Position numbers and translations under genes: made by a program
In this document: positions 1 through 6,255 of the stretch, one piece after another
How positions within the stretch are numbered: position 1 is the stretch's first letter
Layout: each line of letters begins with the position of its first letter
From: Clostridiales bacterium UBA929
GTDB lineage: Bacteria; Bacillota; Clostridia; Oscillospirales; UBA929
Assembly: GCA_002293625.1 (NCBI GenBank)
Contig: DBDP01000113.1
Coordinates: 1,024-8,637, forward strand
Length of the DNA stretch: 7,614 bases
Direction: 5' to 3'
The notes under the pieces: generated by a model
The model's database searches: none
The model's input: the letters and a program-made list of their open reading frames with translations, nothing else
What the model was told of the DNA's origin: nothing

Positions 1-113
1 TCGCTTTCCGCCTTCGGCGGAAGGGCGCACTGCGCCCACGCTTCCCTCCGGTGCCCCATTGACCCGCCACGCTGGTTTGAAACCGACGGACGACCGAGGG
101 CGGTCGTCCCTAC
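1..113. repeat. Hairpin repeat region downstream of the cluster
   Basis: Three perfect inverted repeats: 6-12 with 16-22 (7 bp, 3-nt loop), 23-28 with 32-37 (6 bp, 3-nt loop), and 88-95 with 102-109 (8 bp, 6-nt loop). The block ends at 106-113 in the inverse of GTAGGGAC, one base different from the GTAGGGGC ends of the other repeats in this window. The left limit may lie outside the window. From 114 to 229, up to the end of the unknown gene, I see no gene and no hairpin followed by a T-run, so the terminator of the cluster is not identified. Confidence 0.6.
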
Positions 114-229
114 AATCACTTTCCCCAACAATTCATGCCTATCTTTAACACACAGCGTCACAAAATAGCAGCCCACCTGCGAGTAATCGTAATTCTTCAG
201 CCTTATATCCTTTCGAACGCGCAATTCTC

Positions 230-1015
230 TCACGGGAGGGGTTCCTCCACCAGCAGGAACCCGCCGCTTATCTCGCCGCCTGCGGCGACGACGGGGATGA
301 ACGGTTCTTCGGCGGGCAGGTCGGCCGGGTAAGGGATATATACGCGCTCAAACGCGTCTCTTAAGCTATCCGGCAATTCTTCAGGCGCGCCGTCCAGCCA
401 TACGTCAACGGGAAGGTCGGGGTACGAGCCGCTCACGTCCGTCAGAAGCTCCGCCTGCGCGGCTTCAATGCCGCTTAGGATTACGCGGTCAAAACCCGCT
501 TCAAAGGCGGTGTCGATCAGCGGCGCGGCTTCCGCCCCGAACGGAATTACGGCGCTGACCTCTTTGCCGGACAGCAGCGCCAGCGCCTCCGCCAGTTCCG
601 TGTCGCCGATAACGCTTCCGTCGAGCGACTGATACTCCAGCGCGTAAGCGTTGAAGCCGCCCACGACGGAACGGTCGCCCAAAGAATCCAGATTGTCGCG
701 CAGCCCGTCCAGCGGGATGAAGCAGGCGCGGACGCCCGGCGGTTCGGGTGACGGGGACGGAGAAGGTAGCGGCGACGGTTCCGGCAGCGGGGAGGGGATC
801 AGCACGACCACCCTGTCGTCCGGCGAGGGTGAGGGCGAGTTTTTAGCGGTTTGGAAAAACGGAAGGTTGATAGACAGCCCGTCCTCGCTGTACGTAACGT
901 AGTCGGGCAGCACTAAGACGCAGAACGCGACCACACCGCCGACCAAAAGCGTAAGCAGCAACACCTTCAGCCAGCGGCGCGACTTTCTTCCGTGGTATGT
1001 CTTATACTTCGCCAT
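230..1015 (-). CDS. Membrane-anchored protein with Pro/Ser linker and possible beta/alpha-barrel domain, function unknown
   Basis: I do not recognise a named family. The 261 residues show a basic N-terminus (KYKTYHGRKSRRW), one membrane helix (about 17-36), a short segment DYVTYSEDGLSINLPFF (38-54), and a low-complexity Pro/Ser linker (about 57-94) with repeated SP, PLP and EP units. A C-terminal domain (95-261) lies outside the membrane if the positive-inside rule holds. In that domain, candidate strands alternate with helices (RACFIPL, NAYALEYQ, VSAVIPFG, DRVILSG, VDVWLDG, RVYIPYP, FIPVVAAG, GFLLVEE), a pattern like a small (beta/alpha)8 barrel. A relation to glycoside-hydrolase-like barrels is only a guess. 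The ATG lies 9 nt after the rnfB stop, with GGAGGGG about 12 nt upstream, so it is probably the last gene of the operon. Coding is supported by clear domain organisation; function is not. Confidence 0.75.
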   Translation of the reverse strand: MAKYKTYHGRKSRRWLKVLLLTLLVGGVVAFCVLVLPDYVTYSEDGLSINLPFFQTAKNSPSPSPDDRVVVLIPSPLPEPSPLPSPSPSPEPPGVRACFIPLDGLRDNLDSLGDRSVVGGFNAYALEYQSLDGSVIGDTELAEALALLSGKEVSAVIPFGAEAAPLIDTAFEAGFDRVILSGIEAAQAELLTDVSGSYPDLPVDVWLDGAPEELPDSLRDAFERVYIPYPADLPAEEPFIPVVAAGGEISGGFLLVEEPLP

Positions 1016-1024
1016 AGGGTATTC

Positions 1025-1837
1025 TTACCCCTCCATCAATCGCGGTCCCCTGTCCAGCTTCGCGTCTACGATCAGTTTGCGGGGACACTTTTCCGCACAG
1101 TCGCCGCAGCCGGTGCATTTTTCAAAGTCGATCACGGCGAGGTTATCCTCAATGTGTATCGCGTCGTGGATGCAGATTTTTTCACAGATACGGCAGCCGA
1201 GACAGCCGATGTCGCAGATGCGGCGCAGCGAGCCGCCCCTGTCGTGGGACGAACAGGCGACATTTACGTCGGCGTAATACGGTACGGGAATGATGATGTT
1301 CTTGGGGCAGGAATTCACACAGGTTTGGCACCCCGTACACCGTTCGTGATCGACAACGGCCACGCCGTCCACCACGGAAATGGCGCTGAACGGGCAGGAT
1401 TTGACGCATGTTCCCAGCCCTATGCAGCCGTAAGGGCACTCTTTATACCCTCCCGCGATGCGCATTGCGGCGTGGCAGTCCGCAATCCCCTGATAGTCAA
1501 ACTTGTTCCGCGCCCTCGCGCCGCCGGAACAGCGCACCAGCGCGGTCAGGCGGGTATTCTTCTCCACCTCAATGCCGAGGATTTCGCAAAGCTGTTCGGT
1601 GACAGCCGCTCCGCCAACCGGGCAGCCGCTCGCCTGAGCCGTCCCAGTAACCAGCGCTTCGGCAAAACTGCCGCAGCCCGCGAAGCCGCAGCCGCCGCAG
1701 TTCGCGCCCGGCAGCACCTTTTCAATCTCTTCTATCCGGCGATCGGTCTCCACATGGAATACCTTCGCCGCAGCTGACAGCAGGAATCCTAAAACCAAAC
1801 CCATGCCGCCCAGCGCCAGCACCGCGTAGTGTACCAT
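1025..1837 (-). CDS. rnfB: Rnf complex subunit B, multi-cluster ferredoxin-like protein
   Basis: Subunit that takes electrons from reduced ferredoxin and passes them into the Rnf complex. The ATG at 1837 gives 270 residues. An N-terminal membrane anchor (about 4-25) is followed by the proximal Fe-S domain with Cys47, Cys50, Cys55 and Cys72 (GANCGGCGFAGC). Four ferredoxin-type motifs come next: Cys134/138/144/148, Cys167/170/173/177 (CTGCQTCVNSCP), Cys208/212/215/218/222 (CDIGCLGCRICEKIC) and Cys241/244/247/251 (CTGCGDCAEKCP). This suggests about five 4Fe-4S clusters, more than in the roughly 190-residue proteobacterial RnfB and in line with Clostridia-type RnfB. Further cysteines at 84, 103, 121 and 195 have no assigned role. 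It is separated from rnfA by a 160-nt spacer with a hairpin array, and is followed after 9 nt by the unknown gene. Confidence 0.96.
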   Translation of the reverse strand: MVHYAVLALGGMGLVLGFLLSAAAKVFHVETDRRIEEIEKVLPGANCGGCGFAGCGSFAEALVTGTAQASGCPVGGAAVTEQLCEILGIEVEKNTRLTALVRCSGGARARNKFDYQGIADCHAAMRIAGGYKECPYGCIGLGTCVKSCPFSAISVVDGVAVVDHERCTGCQTCVNSCPKNIIIPVPYYADVNVACSSHDRGGSLRRICDIGCLGCRICEKICIHDAIHIEDNLAVIDFEKCTGCGDCAEKCPRKLIVDAKLDRGPRLMEG

Positions 1838-1843
1838 AATTAT

Positions 1844-1850
1844 CCTCTCC
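1844..1850 (-). promoter_or_regulatory. Ribosome binding site of rnfB
   Basis: GGAGAGG on the minus strand, 6 nt before the ATG at 1837. It fixes the rnfB start there and rules out the in-frame TTG at 1852, which overlaps this site and has no suitable site of its own. Confidence 0.8.
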
Positions 1851-1898
1851 AAAAAGCAAGCGCTTTAATCACGTCTATGTACGATTGGTTCTCCTCTT

Positions 1899-1990
1899 GT
1901 AGGGGACGCCGTCCTCGGCGTCCCGCGGGCGAACACAGTTCGCCCCACGTACCGACGTTTCACACACGGGCGGGATGACCCCGCCCCTAC
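1899..1990. repeat. Array of three hairpins bounded by GTAGGGG/CCCCTAC, between rnfA and rnfB
   Basis: A 92-bp block bounded by GTAGGGG (1899-1905) and its inverse CCCCTAC (1984-1990). It contains three perfect stems: 1903-1911 with 1916-1924 (9 bp, 4-nt loop), 1927-1934 with 1938-1945 (8 bp, 3-nt loop), and 1968-1974 with 1980-1986 (7 bp, 5-nt loop). There is no coding capacity and no transposase. It resembles small interspersed palindromic or MITE-like repeats. None of the stems is followed by a T-run on the minus strand, so an intrinsic terminator is unlikely; processing or stability effects on the rnf mRNA are possible but unproven. Confidence 0.75.
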
Positions 1991-1997
1991 GTTATAA

Positions 1998-2585
1998 TTA
2001 AAAAACCTTCAGTCCCGAAAAGCCCATAAAGCACATCGCGAGCAGTCCGGCGGTCACTAGGGCGATCGGGAAGCCCTCAAACGCGTCGGGATACTCGGCG
2101 AACTCCAGCCGCTGGCGTATCGTCGCGAACAGCAGCAGAGCAAAGGTGAACCCCACGCCCGACAGGAAGGCGAACAGCACGCTCTCCAAAAAGCCATACC
2201 CTTCGTCGGCGTTGATGATCGCGACGCCCAGCACGGCGCAGTTGGTGGTTATCAGCGGCAGATAGATCCCCAGCGCTTTGTACAGCGCGGGAACTGCCTT
2301 CTGTAAAAACATCTCCACGAGCTGCACCAGCGCGGCGATTACCAGTATAAACGACACCGTGCGCATATACCCGATGTCGAGCGGATCCAAGAGATACTCT
2401 TTCACTGCCCATGTGGCGGCGGACGCCGCCGTCATTACGAAGATGACGGCCATCCCCATCCCCATCGCGGTATCCATTTTCTTGGAAACCCCAAGGAAGG
2501 GGCAGATGCCGAGGAATTTTACCAGCACGAAGTTCTCAATGAGAATCGCGCCGAGACTCATCGTAATCAATCCTTGCCACGTCAT
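1998..2585 (-). CDS. rnfA: Rnf complex subunit A, integral membrane protein
   Basis: Second member of the RnfA/RnfE pair, with about six membrane helices in antiparallel arrangement to RnfE. The 195 residues start MTWQGLITMSLGAILIENFV, a typical RnfA beginning, followed by LVKFLGICPFLGVSKK with Cys28. YLPLITTNCAVLG holds Cys116, and LFATIRQRLEFAE lies near 153-165. Cys28 and Cys116 are the expected RnfA ligands of the intramembrane Fe-S cluster shared with RnfE. The ATG shares four bases with the rnfE stop (ATGA), and only a weak GAGG about 10 nt upstream is visible, so translation probably depends on coupling to rnfE. After the TAA stop the compact spacing of the operon breaks: a hairpin repeat array begins 7 nt downstream and separates this gene from rnfB. 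Confidence 0.96.
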   Translation of the reverse strand: MTWQGLITMSLGAILIENFVLVKFLGICPFLGVSKKMDTAMGMGMAVIFVMTAASAATWAVKEYLLDPLDIGYMRTVSFILVIAALVQLVEMFLQKAVPALYKALGIYLPLITTNCAVLGVAIINADEGYGFLESVLFAFLSGVGFTFALLLFATIRQRLEFAEYPDAFEGFPIALVTAGLLAMCFMGFSGLKVF

Positions 2586-3193
2586 GCCGCCGGCCTCGCT
2601 TTCCCGCGGTTACGAACCGCTTGCATCACGGCGATGACAACACCGAGTACGATGAATCCGCCCGGTGCCTGCGCCATGATGCCGATTGACGGGAACGCCT
2701 CCGGCAGAACGCGGAACCCAAAGAGGGAACCCGAACCCAGCAGCTCGCGAATCGCCGCCACGGCCATAAGCGCCAGCGTAAACCCCATTCCCATCGTCAG
2801 CCCGTCCAGCGCCGAGCGCATGACGCCGTTTTTGGAAGCGAACGCCTCTGCCCGCGCCAAAATGATACAATTGACGACGATCAGCGGTATGAACATGCCG
2901 AGCGATTCCGACAGCGCCGGAGCGAACGCCTGCAGCAGATAATCCACCGCCGTGACGAACCCCGCGATGATCACGACGAATGCCGCGATCCGTATCTTTT
3001 CGGGGATCAGCTTCCTAAGCGCCGAAACGACGAAGTTTGAGCAGATCAGCACCGCCGTGGCGGCAAGCCCCATCCCGACGGCGTTGGTCAACGAACTGGA
3101 AGTCGCGAGTGTCGGACACATGCCGAGCAGCAACACCAGTGTAGGGTTTTGGTCTATTATTCCGTTCTTGAATTGCCGCATTGTCTGTGTCAC
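2582..3193 (-). CDS. rnfE: Rnf complex subunit E, integral membrane protein
   Basis: Member of the RnfA/RnfE/NqrD/NqrE family with about six membrane helices, part of the membrane core that couples electron flow to ion transport. The 203 residues include NPTLVLLLGMCPTLA with Cys26 and IPLIVVNCIILARAEAFAS with Cys109. In this family these half-helix cysteines, together with their RnfA counterparts, bind an intramembrane Fe-S cluster. The start is GTG, overlapping the rnfG stop as GTGA, with a strong AGGAGGG 6 nt upstream. The next in-frame ATG (codon 5) is too far from that site, so GTG is preferred. The TGA stop overlaps the rnfA ATG as ATGA. The sequence MCPTLATSS, as against CPFLGVS in the neighbour, separates RnfE from RnfA. 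Confidence 0.96.
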   Translation of the reverse strand: MTQTMRQFKNGIIDQNPTLVLLLGMCPTLATSSSLTNAVGMGLAATAVLICSNFVVSALRKLIPEKIRIAAFVVIIAGFVTAVDYLLQAFAPALSESLGMFIPLIVVNCIILARAEAFASKNGVMRSALDGLTMGMGFTLALMAVAAIRELLGSGSLFGFRVLPEAFPSIGIMAQAPGGFIVLGVVIAVMQAVRNRGKARPAA

Positions 3194-3864
3194 TCTGTTC
3201 CCTCCTGTTCCGGCAAGTTAAGCGCCTCGTTAACGCCCTTGGTGACCGCTTGCGAGGAGACTGTTGCCCCCGCGATGGCGTCTACTTGATCTCCCAAGGT
3301 AAAGGGTCCGCTTTGCCCGTTAAATTGCGCCAAAAACGCTTCCCGCACCGAGGCGTTTGAGAATCCGGTCGTCTCCCGCTGTTTAACTACCTTTATGCCG
3401 GTCACCCGCATCATCACATCGATTCCGACAACCATCTCTATTTTTTCGGCGAACCCATCTGGGGCGACCTCCACACCGAAGCCAACCAGCTCACCGGCGC
3501 TGTTTCTGCCCTGATAGACACCCGGGCGAATCTCTTCGAAGTCTAGCTTCTGCCCCAAAAACACCGTGTTCAGCGCTTCGTTCTTCGCTTCTCTCTCGTT
3601 CGCCTCAATCGCATCGGCAGTAACTGCGTTCACAAGACCCAGTCCGGCGGCGGTGATTGAGGTTATCAGCACCATCACCAGCACCAAGTTCGGCATGGAA
3701 TCCTTCTTAAAAAACCGCCGCACGGTATGCAGTATCTTTGAAAGGCCCTCCGCCGTGTGGGTTAGCTTCAGATTCTTTCTTTCTTCCTCCGGCACGGCGG
3801 GCGCGCTTTCGGGCACTTCTTCATTTTGTTCGATTTCCGCGAAATCGTCATGAATGTCATGCAT
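3190..3864 (-). CDS. rnfG: Rnf complex subunit G, covalent FMN protein with N-terminal extension
   Basis: Single-helix membrane protein whose extracytoplasmic FMN-binding domain passes electrons within Rnf. The 224 residues comprise an unusual acidic, Pro-containing N-terminal part (1-56), one membrane helix (about 57-80, PNLVLVMVLITSITAAGLGL), and the FMN domain (about 85-220). The expected flavin attachment site is Thr201 in DAIAGATVSS. The loop that is usually ETPGLG reads ETTGFS here (164-169). The ATG at 3864 overlaps the rnfD stop by 8 bp, which favours this start. An alternative is the ATG at 3696 (Met57), preceded by AAGGA at a suitable distance; it would yield a conventional RnfG without the extension, but would leave about 160 nt of open reading frame unexplained. 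The TGA stop overlaps the rnfE start as GTGA. Confidence 0.95.
   Translation of the reverse strand: MHDIHDDFAEIEQNEEVPESAPAVPEEERKNLKLTHTAEGLSKILHTVRRFFKKDSMPNLVLVMVLITSITAAGLGLVNAVTADAIEANEREAKNEALNTVFLGQKLDFEEIRPGVYQGRNSAGELVGFGVEVAPDGFAEKIEMVVGIDVMMRVTGIKVVKQRETTGFSNASVREAFLAQFNGQSGPFTLGDQVDAIAGATVSSQAVTKGVNEALNLPEQEGTE
3200..3206 (-). promoter_or_regulatory. Strong ribosome binding site of rnfE
   Basis: AGGAGGG on the minus strand inside the 3' end of rnfG, 6 nt before the GTG codon of rnfE. It decides for GTG at 3193 over the ATG four codons later, and is the best-matching ribosome binding site in the window. Confidence 0.8.
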
Positions 3865-4870
3865 GACCTTTTCCGCCCCTTTCCCCGCGCCGGAAGAACC
3901 TCACGCCGAAACGGCGGGGCTTGCCGACTTTGTCGAGTGTCCACACGACGGTGTTCATCAGCAGGATGGAGTAGCAAACGCCCTCCGGCATCGCCGCGAA
4001 ATAACGCATAAACACGGTCAGCAGACCGCACCCAATGCCAAATAGCCACTGACCGCGCGGCGTAACCGGGCTGGTGGAATAGTCGGTAGCCATGAATATC
4101 GCGCCCAGCATCAGCCCGCCGGACAACAGATGGTACAGCATGAAGTCCAAACGATCCACACCGCCGCGCGGGAACAGGAAGGTTAAAAGCGCCACCGTCC
4201 CGATAAAGGCAAGCGGGATCCTCGGCGTGATGATGCGGCGGATCAGCAAATACACGCCGCCCAGCAGCAACAAAGCCGTGCTGACCTCGCCGATGCTTCC
4301 GGGGATTTGACCGAGAAACATGTTTTGGAGGGTAAAGGGCTGCGCGCCCCCGTACAACTGCTCCAACGATTCATTCGCGAGCGGAGTGGCCGCCGCGACG
4401 GTATCCGCCGCGCCGAACACGGGAATGCGCGGACTCAGCAGCGGCGCGGTATAGGCGGACAAGGAACCGACCCCGGCGAGAAACGCCCGTGCCGCGAGAG
4501 CCGGATTGAGGAAGTTCTTACCAAGTCCCCCGTAAAGCTGCTTGACAATCACAATCGCGAAGAACGCGCCCAGCGCCACCATCCAGTACGGAGTTGCGGG
4601 CGGCAGGACAAACGCCAAAAGCGTGCCGGTCACGGCGGCGGACATGTCCCCGAGCGAACCCGGCTTTTTCAATAGTTTACGGTAGGCGTACTCGAACAAG
4701 ACACAGCAAAGGATGGAAAACGCGGTCAGTGACAGAGCGCGCAGTCCGAAGAAATACACCGCCACGGCAAGCGGAAAGAAAAGCGCCACCAGCACATCCA
4801 CCATCACAGAGCGTGTATTTTCGTCCGCCCGGATATGCGGCGAAGAGGATACGGTCAATTGTTCATCCAT
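3857..4870 (-). CDS. rnfD: Rnf complex subunit D, membrane flavoprotein
   Basis: Integral membrane subunit of the NqrB/RnfD family, part of the electron path and probably of the ion-translocation module. The 337-residue protein begins with a short cytoplasmic segment (SSPHIRADENT) and then has many hydrophobic helices, starting at about 24-58. The family signature GGLGKNFLNPALAARAFL is at 114-131. The expected covalent FMN site is Thr162 in DTVAAATPLA; the family's small-small-A-T-P-L pattern is kept, but with Ala-Ala instead of the more common Ser/Thr-Gly. MATDYSTSPVTPRG (about 258-271) is another conserved family segment. The ATG is preceded by GAGGTGA overlapping the end of rnfC. The TGA stop lies inside rnfG (8-bp overlap), so translation of the two is probably coupled. 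Attachment of FMN would need an ApbE-type transferase, not found in this window. Confidence 0.96.
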   Translation of the reverse strand: MDEQLTVSSSPHIRADENTRSVMVDVLVALFFPLAVAVYFFGLRALSLTAFSILCCVLFEYAYRKLLKKPGSLGDMSAAVTGTLLAFVLPPATPYWMVALGAFFAIVIVKQLYGGLGKNFLNPALAARAFLAGVGSLSAYTAPLLSPRIPVFGAADTVAAATPLANESLEQLYGGAQPFTLQNMFLGQIPGSIGEVSTALLLLGGVYLLIRRIITPRIPLAFIGTVALLTFLFPRGGVDRLDFMLYHLLSGGLMLGAIFMATDYSTSPVTPRGQWLFGIGCGLLTVFMRYFAAMPEGVCYSILLMNTVVWTLDKVGKPRRFGVRFFRRGERGGKGHA

Positions 4871-4879
4871 CGTTTTCGC

Positions 4880-6193
4880 TCACCTCGCTTCCTGATCCCG
4901 CAGTTTTTGCTTCCCCGTGCGGATCGAGTGAACCAAATGCAGCCGCCCCGGGCAAATGTAGGAGCAGGAACCGCATTCGATACAGTCGTTTAAGCGCAGA
5001 TTCTCGAGCTCCGTCAAACGGTTTTTGCGTTCGTTCATGTACAAATAGAGCGGCAGCAGATTCATCGGGCAGGCGCGAACGCAGCGCCCGCAGCGGATGC
5101 AAATCTCGTCCCCGCCCGGCGGCACATCATCTTTCGCGAACGCCAGCAGGGCGTTGCAACCTTTAATCAGCGGCGCGGAGAGGTCGTACTGCGCGATTCC
5201 CATCATCGGGCCGCCGGTCAGCACCTTCACGGGTTTCTCGCGAAAGCCGCCGGTGGCGTTGAATACGTCTATAATCGGCGTTCCGAAGGGAACGGAGAGG
5301 TTCTTCGCGTTCGCGACGGCGCTACCCGTAACGGTGACGATCCTCCGCGTCAGCGGCATCCCGGTCGTGACAGCGCGGTGCAGCGCCGCCGCCGTGGTTG
5401 CGTTGAACACGGCGCACCGGACGTCGGCGGGCAGTTTTCCGGGCGGCACTTCGCGCCCGGTAACGGCTTTAATCAATTGCTTTTCCGCGCCCTGCGGATA
5501 CCGCGTACGCAACATTGCGAGTTCTATATCCGATTTGCCCGGCAGCGTGCGGCGCAGAACTTCAACCGCGTCCCGCTTGTTGCTCTCCACGGCGATGACG
5601 GCGCGATCCGGCTCCAAAAGTTTCATCAGCGCGCGCAGTCCCCCGATCACTTCTTCGGGAGCTTCCAGCATGAGGCGGTGATCCGCCGTAATATACGGCT
5701 CGCATTCGGCGGCGTTGATAATCAAAACATCGCATCTGCCGCGCGCCGACGACACCTTTATATGTGTGGGAAACGCCGCGCCGCCCGCACCAATCAAACC
5801 CGCGTCACGGATGATCCGTAAAAGCTGGTCGGGCGTCAGAGACTCCGCCGATCCCTTGGGCCGGACGGATTCATGCGGGGTGTCTTTTCCGTCGTTCTCG
5901 ATGACGACGCTTTTTACGCGCCCACCGTTCGGGTGCGGGAACGAGTCTATCGCTAGCACCTTCCCGGACACCGGCGAATGGATGGGCGCGGACACCGGCG
6001 CGCTGCTGTCGCCGATCAGCTGCCCCACGAAAACCTCTTGATCGGGGCGCACCACCGGCTCGCACGGCGCGCCGATATGCATCGACATCGGCAGCACGAT
6101 ACGGGGCGGCGGCGGAAGAAGCTCCACCGGCTTATGCCGGGTCGCCTCCTTCCTGTCTTCCGGGTGGACACCCCCCCGAAAACGATGGTTCAT
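4880..6193 (-). CDS. rnfC: Rnf complex subunit C, Fe-S and flavin protein
   Basis: Peripheral cytoplasmic subunit that exchanges electrons with NAD(H) in the ion-pumping ferredoxin:NAD+ oxidoreductase. The 437 residues start with the family's short GGVHPEDRK element (7-15). A barrel-sandwich-like region follows (about 38-100, with SPVSGKVLAI at 73-82). The flavin/NADH domain comes next, with GLIGAGGAAFPTHIK (132-146) and INAAECEPYITADH (159-172), then an SLBB-like region (about 285-340). Two 4Fe-4S motifs end the protein: Cys365/368/371/375 (CIRCGRCVRACP) and Cys404/407/410/414 (CIECGSCSYICP). The length is normal for Firmicutes RnfC, and the long Ala/Lys-rich tail of the enterobacterial protein is absent. 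The ATG is preceded by GGAG at 10 nt. It is first of the six rnf genes, 58 nt after nifU and 9 nt before rnfD. Confidence 0.97.
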   Translation of the reverse strand: MNHRFRGGVHPEDRKEATRHKPVELLPPPPRIVLPMSMHIGAPCEPVVRPDQEVFVGQLIGDSSAPVSAPIHSPVSGKVLAIDSFPHPNGGRVKSVVIENDGKDTPHESVRPKGSAESLTPDQLLRIIRDAGLIGAGGAAFPTHIKVSSARGRCDVLIINAAECEPYITADHRLMLEAPEEVIGGLRALMKLLEPDRAVIAVESNKRDAVEVLRRTLPGKSDIELAMLRTRYPQGAEKQLIKAVTGREVPPGKLPADVRCAVFNATTAAALHRAVTTGMPLTRRIVTVTGSAVANAKNLSVPFGTPIIDVFNATGGFREKPVKVLTGGPMMGIAQYDLSAPLIKGCNALLAFAKDDVPPGGDEICIRCGRCVRACPMNLLPLYLYMNERKNRLTELENLRLNDCIECGSCSYICPGRLHLVHSIRTGKQKLRDQEAR

Positions 6194-6239
6194 CGGCTAT
6201 CAACTCCAGATTTTTTAAGATTGCAGGGTGTCGGAGGAT

Positions 6240-6255
6240 GTAGAATCGCCCCTAC
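6240..6255 (-). repeat. Short GTAGGGG-type repeat end at the nifU stop codon
   Basis: Read on the minus strand this begins GTAGGGGCGATTCTAC. GTAGGGG is identical to the ends of the hairpin array at 1899-1990 and close to GTAGGGAC at 106-113. Only a 4-bp GTAG/CTAC inverted repeat is present here, with no long stem, so it looks like a truncated or decayed copy. Positions 6252-6254 are the nifU TAG stop. The remaining 58-nt spacer to rnfC shows no clear promoter or terminator; GGAG at 6204-6207, 10 nt before the ATG, is the likely rnfC ribosome binding site. Confidence 0.5.

Noticed and set aside
1..113. CRISPR array
   Set aside because: The palindromes differ from each other in sequence and there are no equal-length spacers.
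710..860. Tandem repeat DNA in the unknown gene
   Set aside because: The pattern comes from the Pro/Ser-rich linker codons; units are irregular in length and sequence, so it is low-complexity coding sequence rather than a DNA repeat array.
992..1777. Long open frame of 261 codons on the plus strand opposite rnfB
   Set aside because: It lies almost wholly within rnfB, whose cysteine motifs are unmistakable. Its translation is Ala/Arg-rich without recognisable domains, as expected for a shadow frame in GC-rich DNA.
1838..1852. TTG start five codons upstream for rnfB
   Set aside because: The TTG overlaps the GGAGAGG ribosome binding site that serves the ATG at 1837.
1851..1867. Inverted repeat AAAGC/GCTTT followed by Ts upstream of rnfB as an intrinsic terminator
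   Set aside because: The stem is only 5 bp and AT-containing, with a very short T-run; it is too weak and sits just before the rnfB ribosome binding site.
1991..2000. TATAAT-like sequence next to the rnfA stop as a promoter for rnfB
   Set aside because: The match reads on the plus strand, away from rnfB, overlaps the rnfA stop, and has no paired -35 element at the right spacing. It is an AT-rich palindromic stretch.
4594..5166. Plus-strand open frame of 190 codons opposite rnfD and rnfC
   Set aside because: Arg/Ser/Pro-rich composition with no motif, fully antisense to two well-supported genes.
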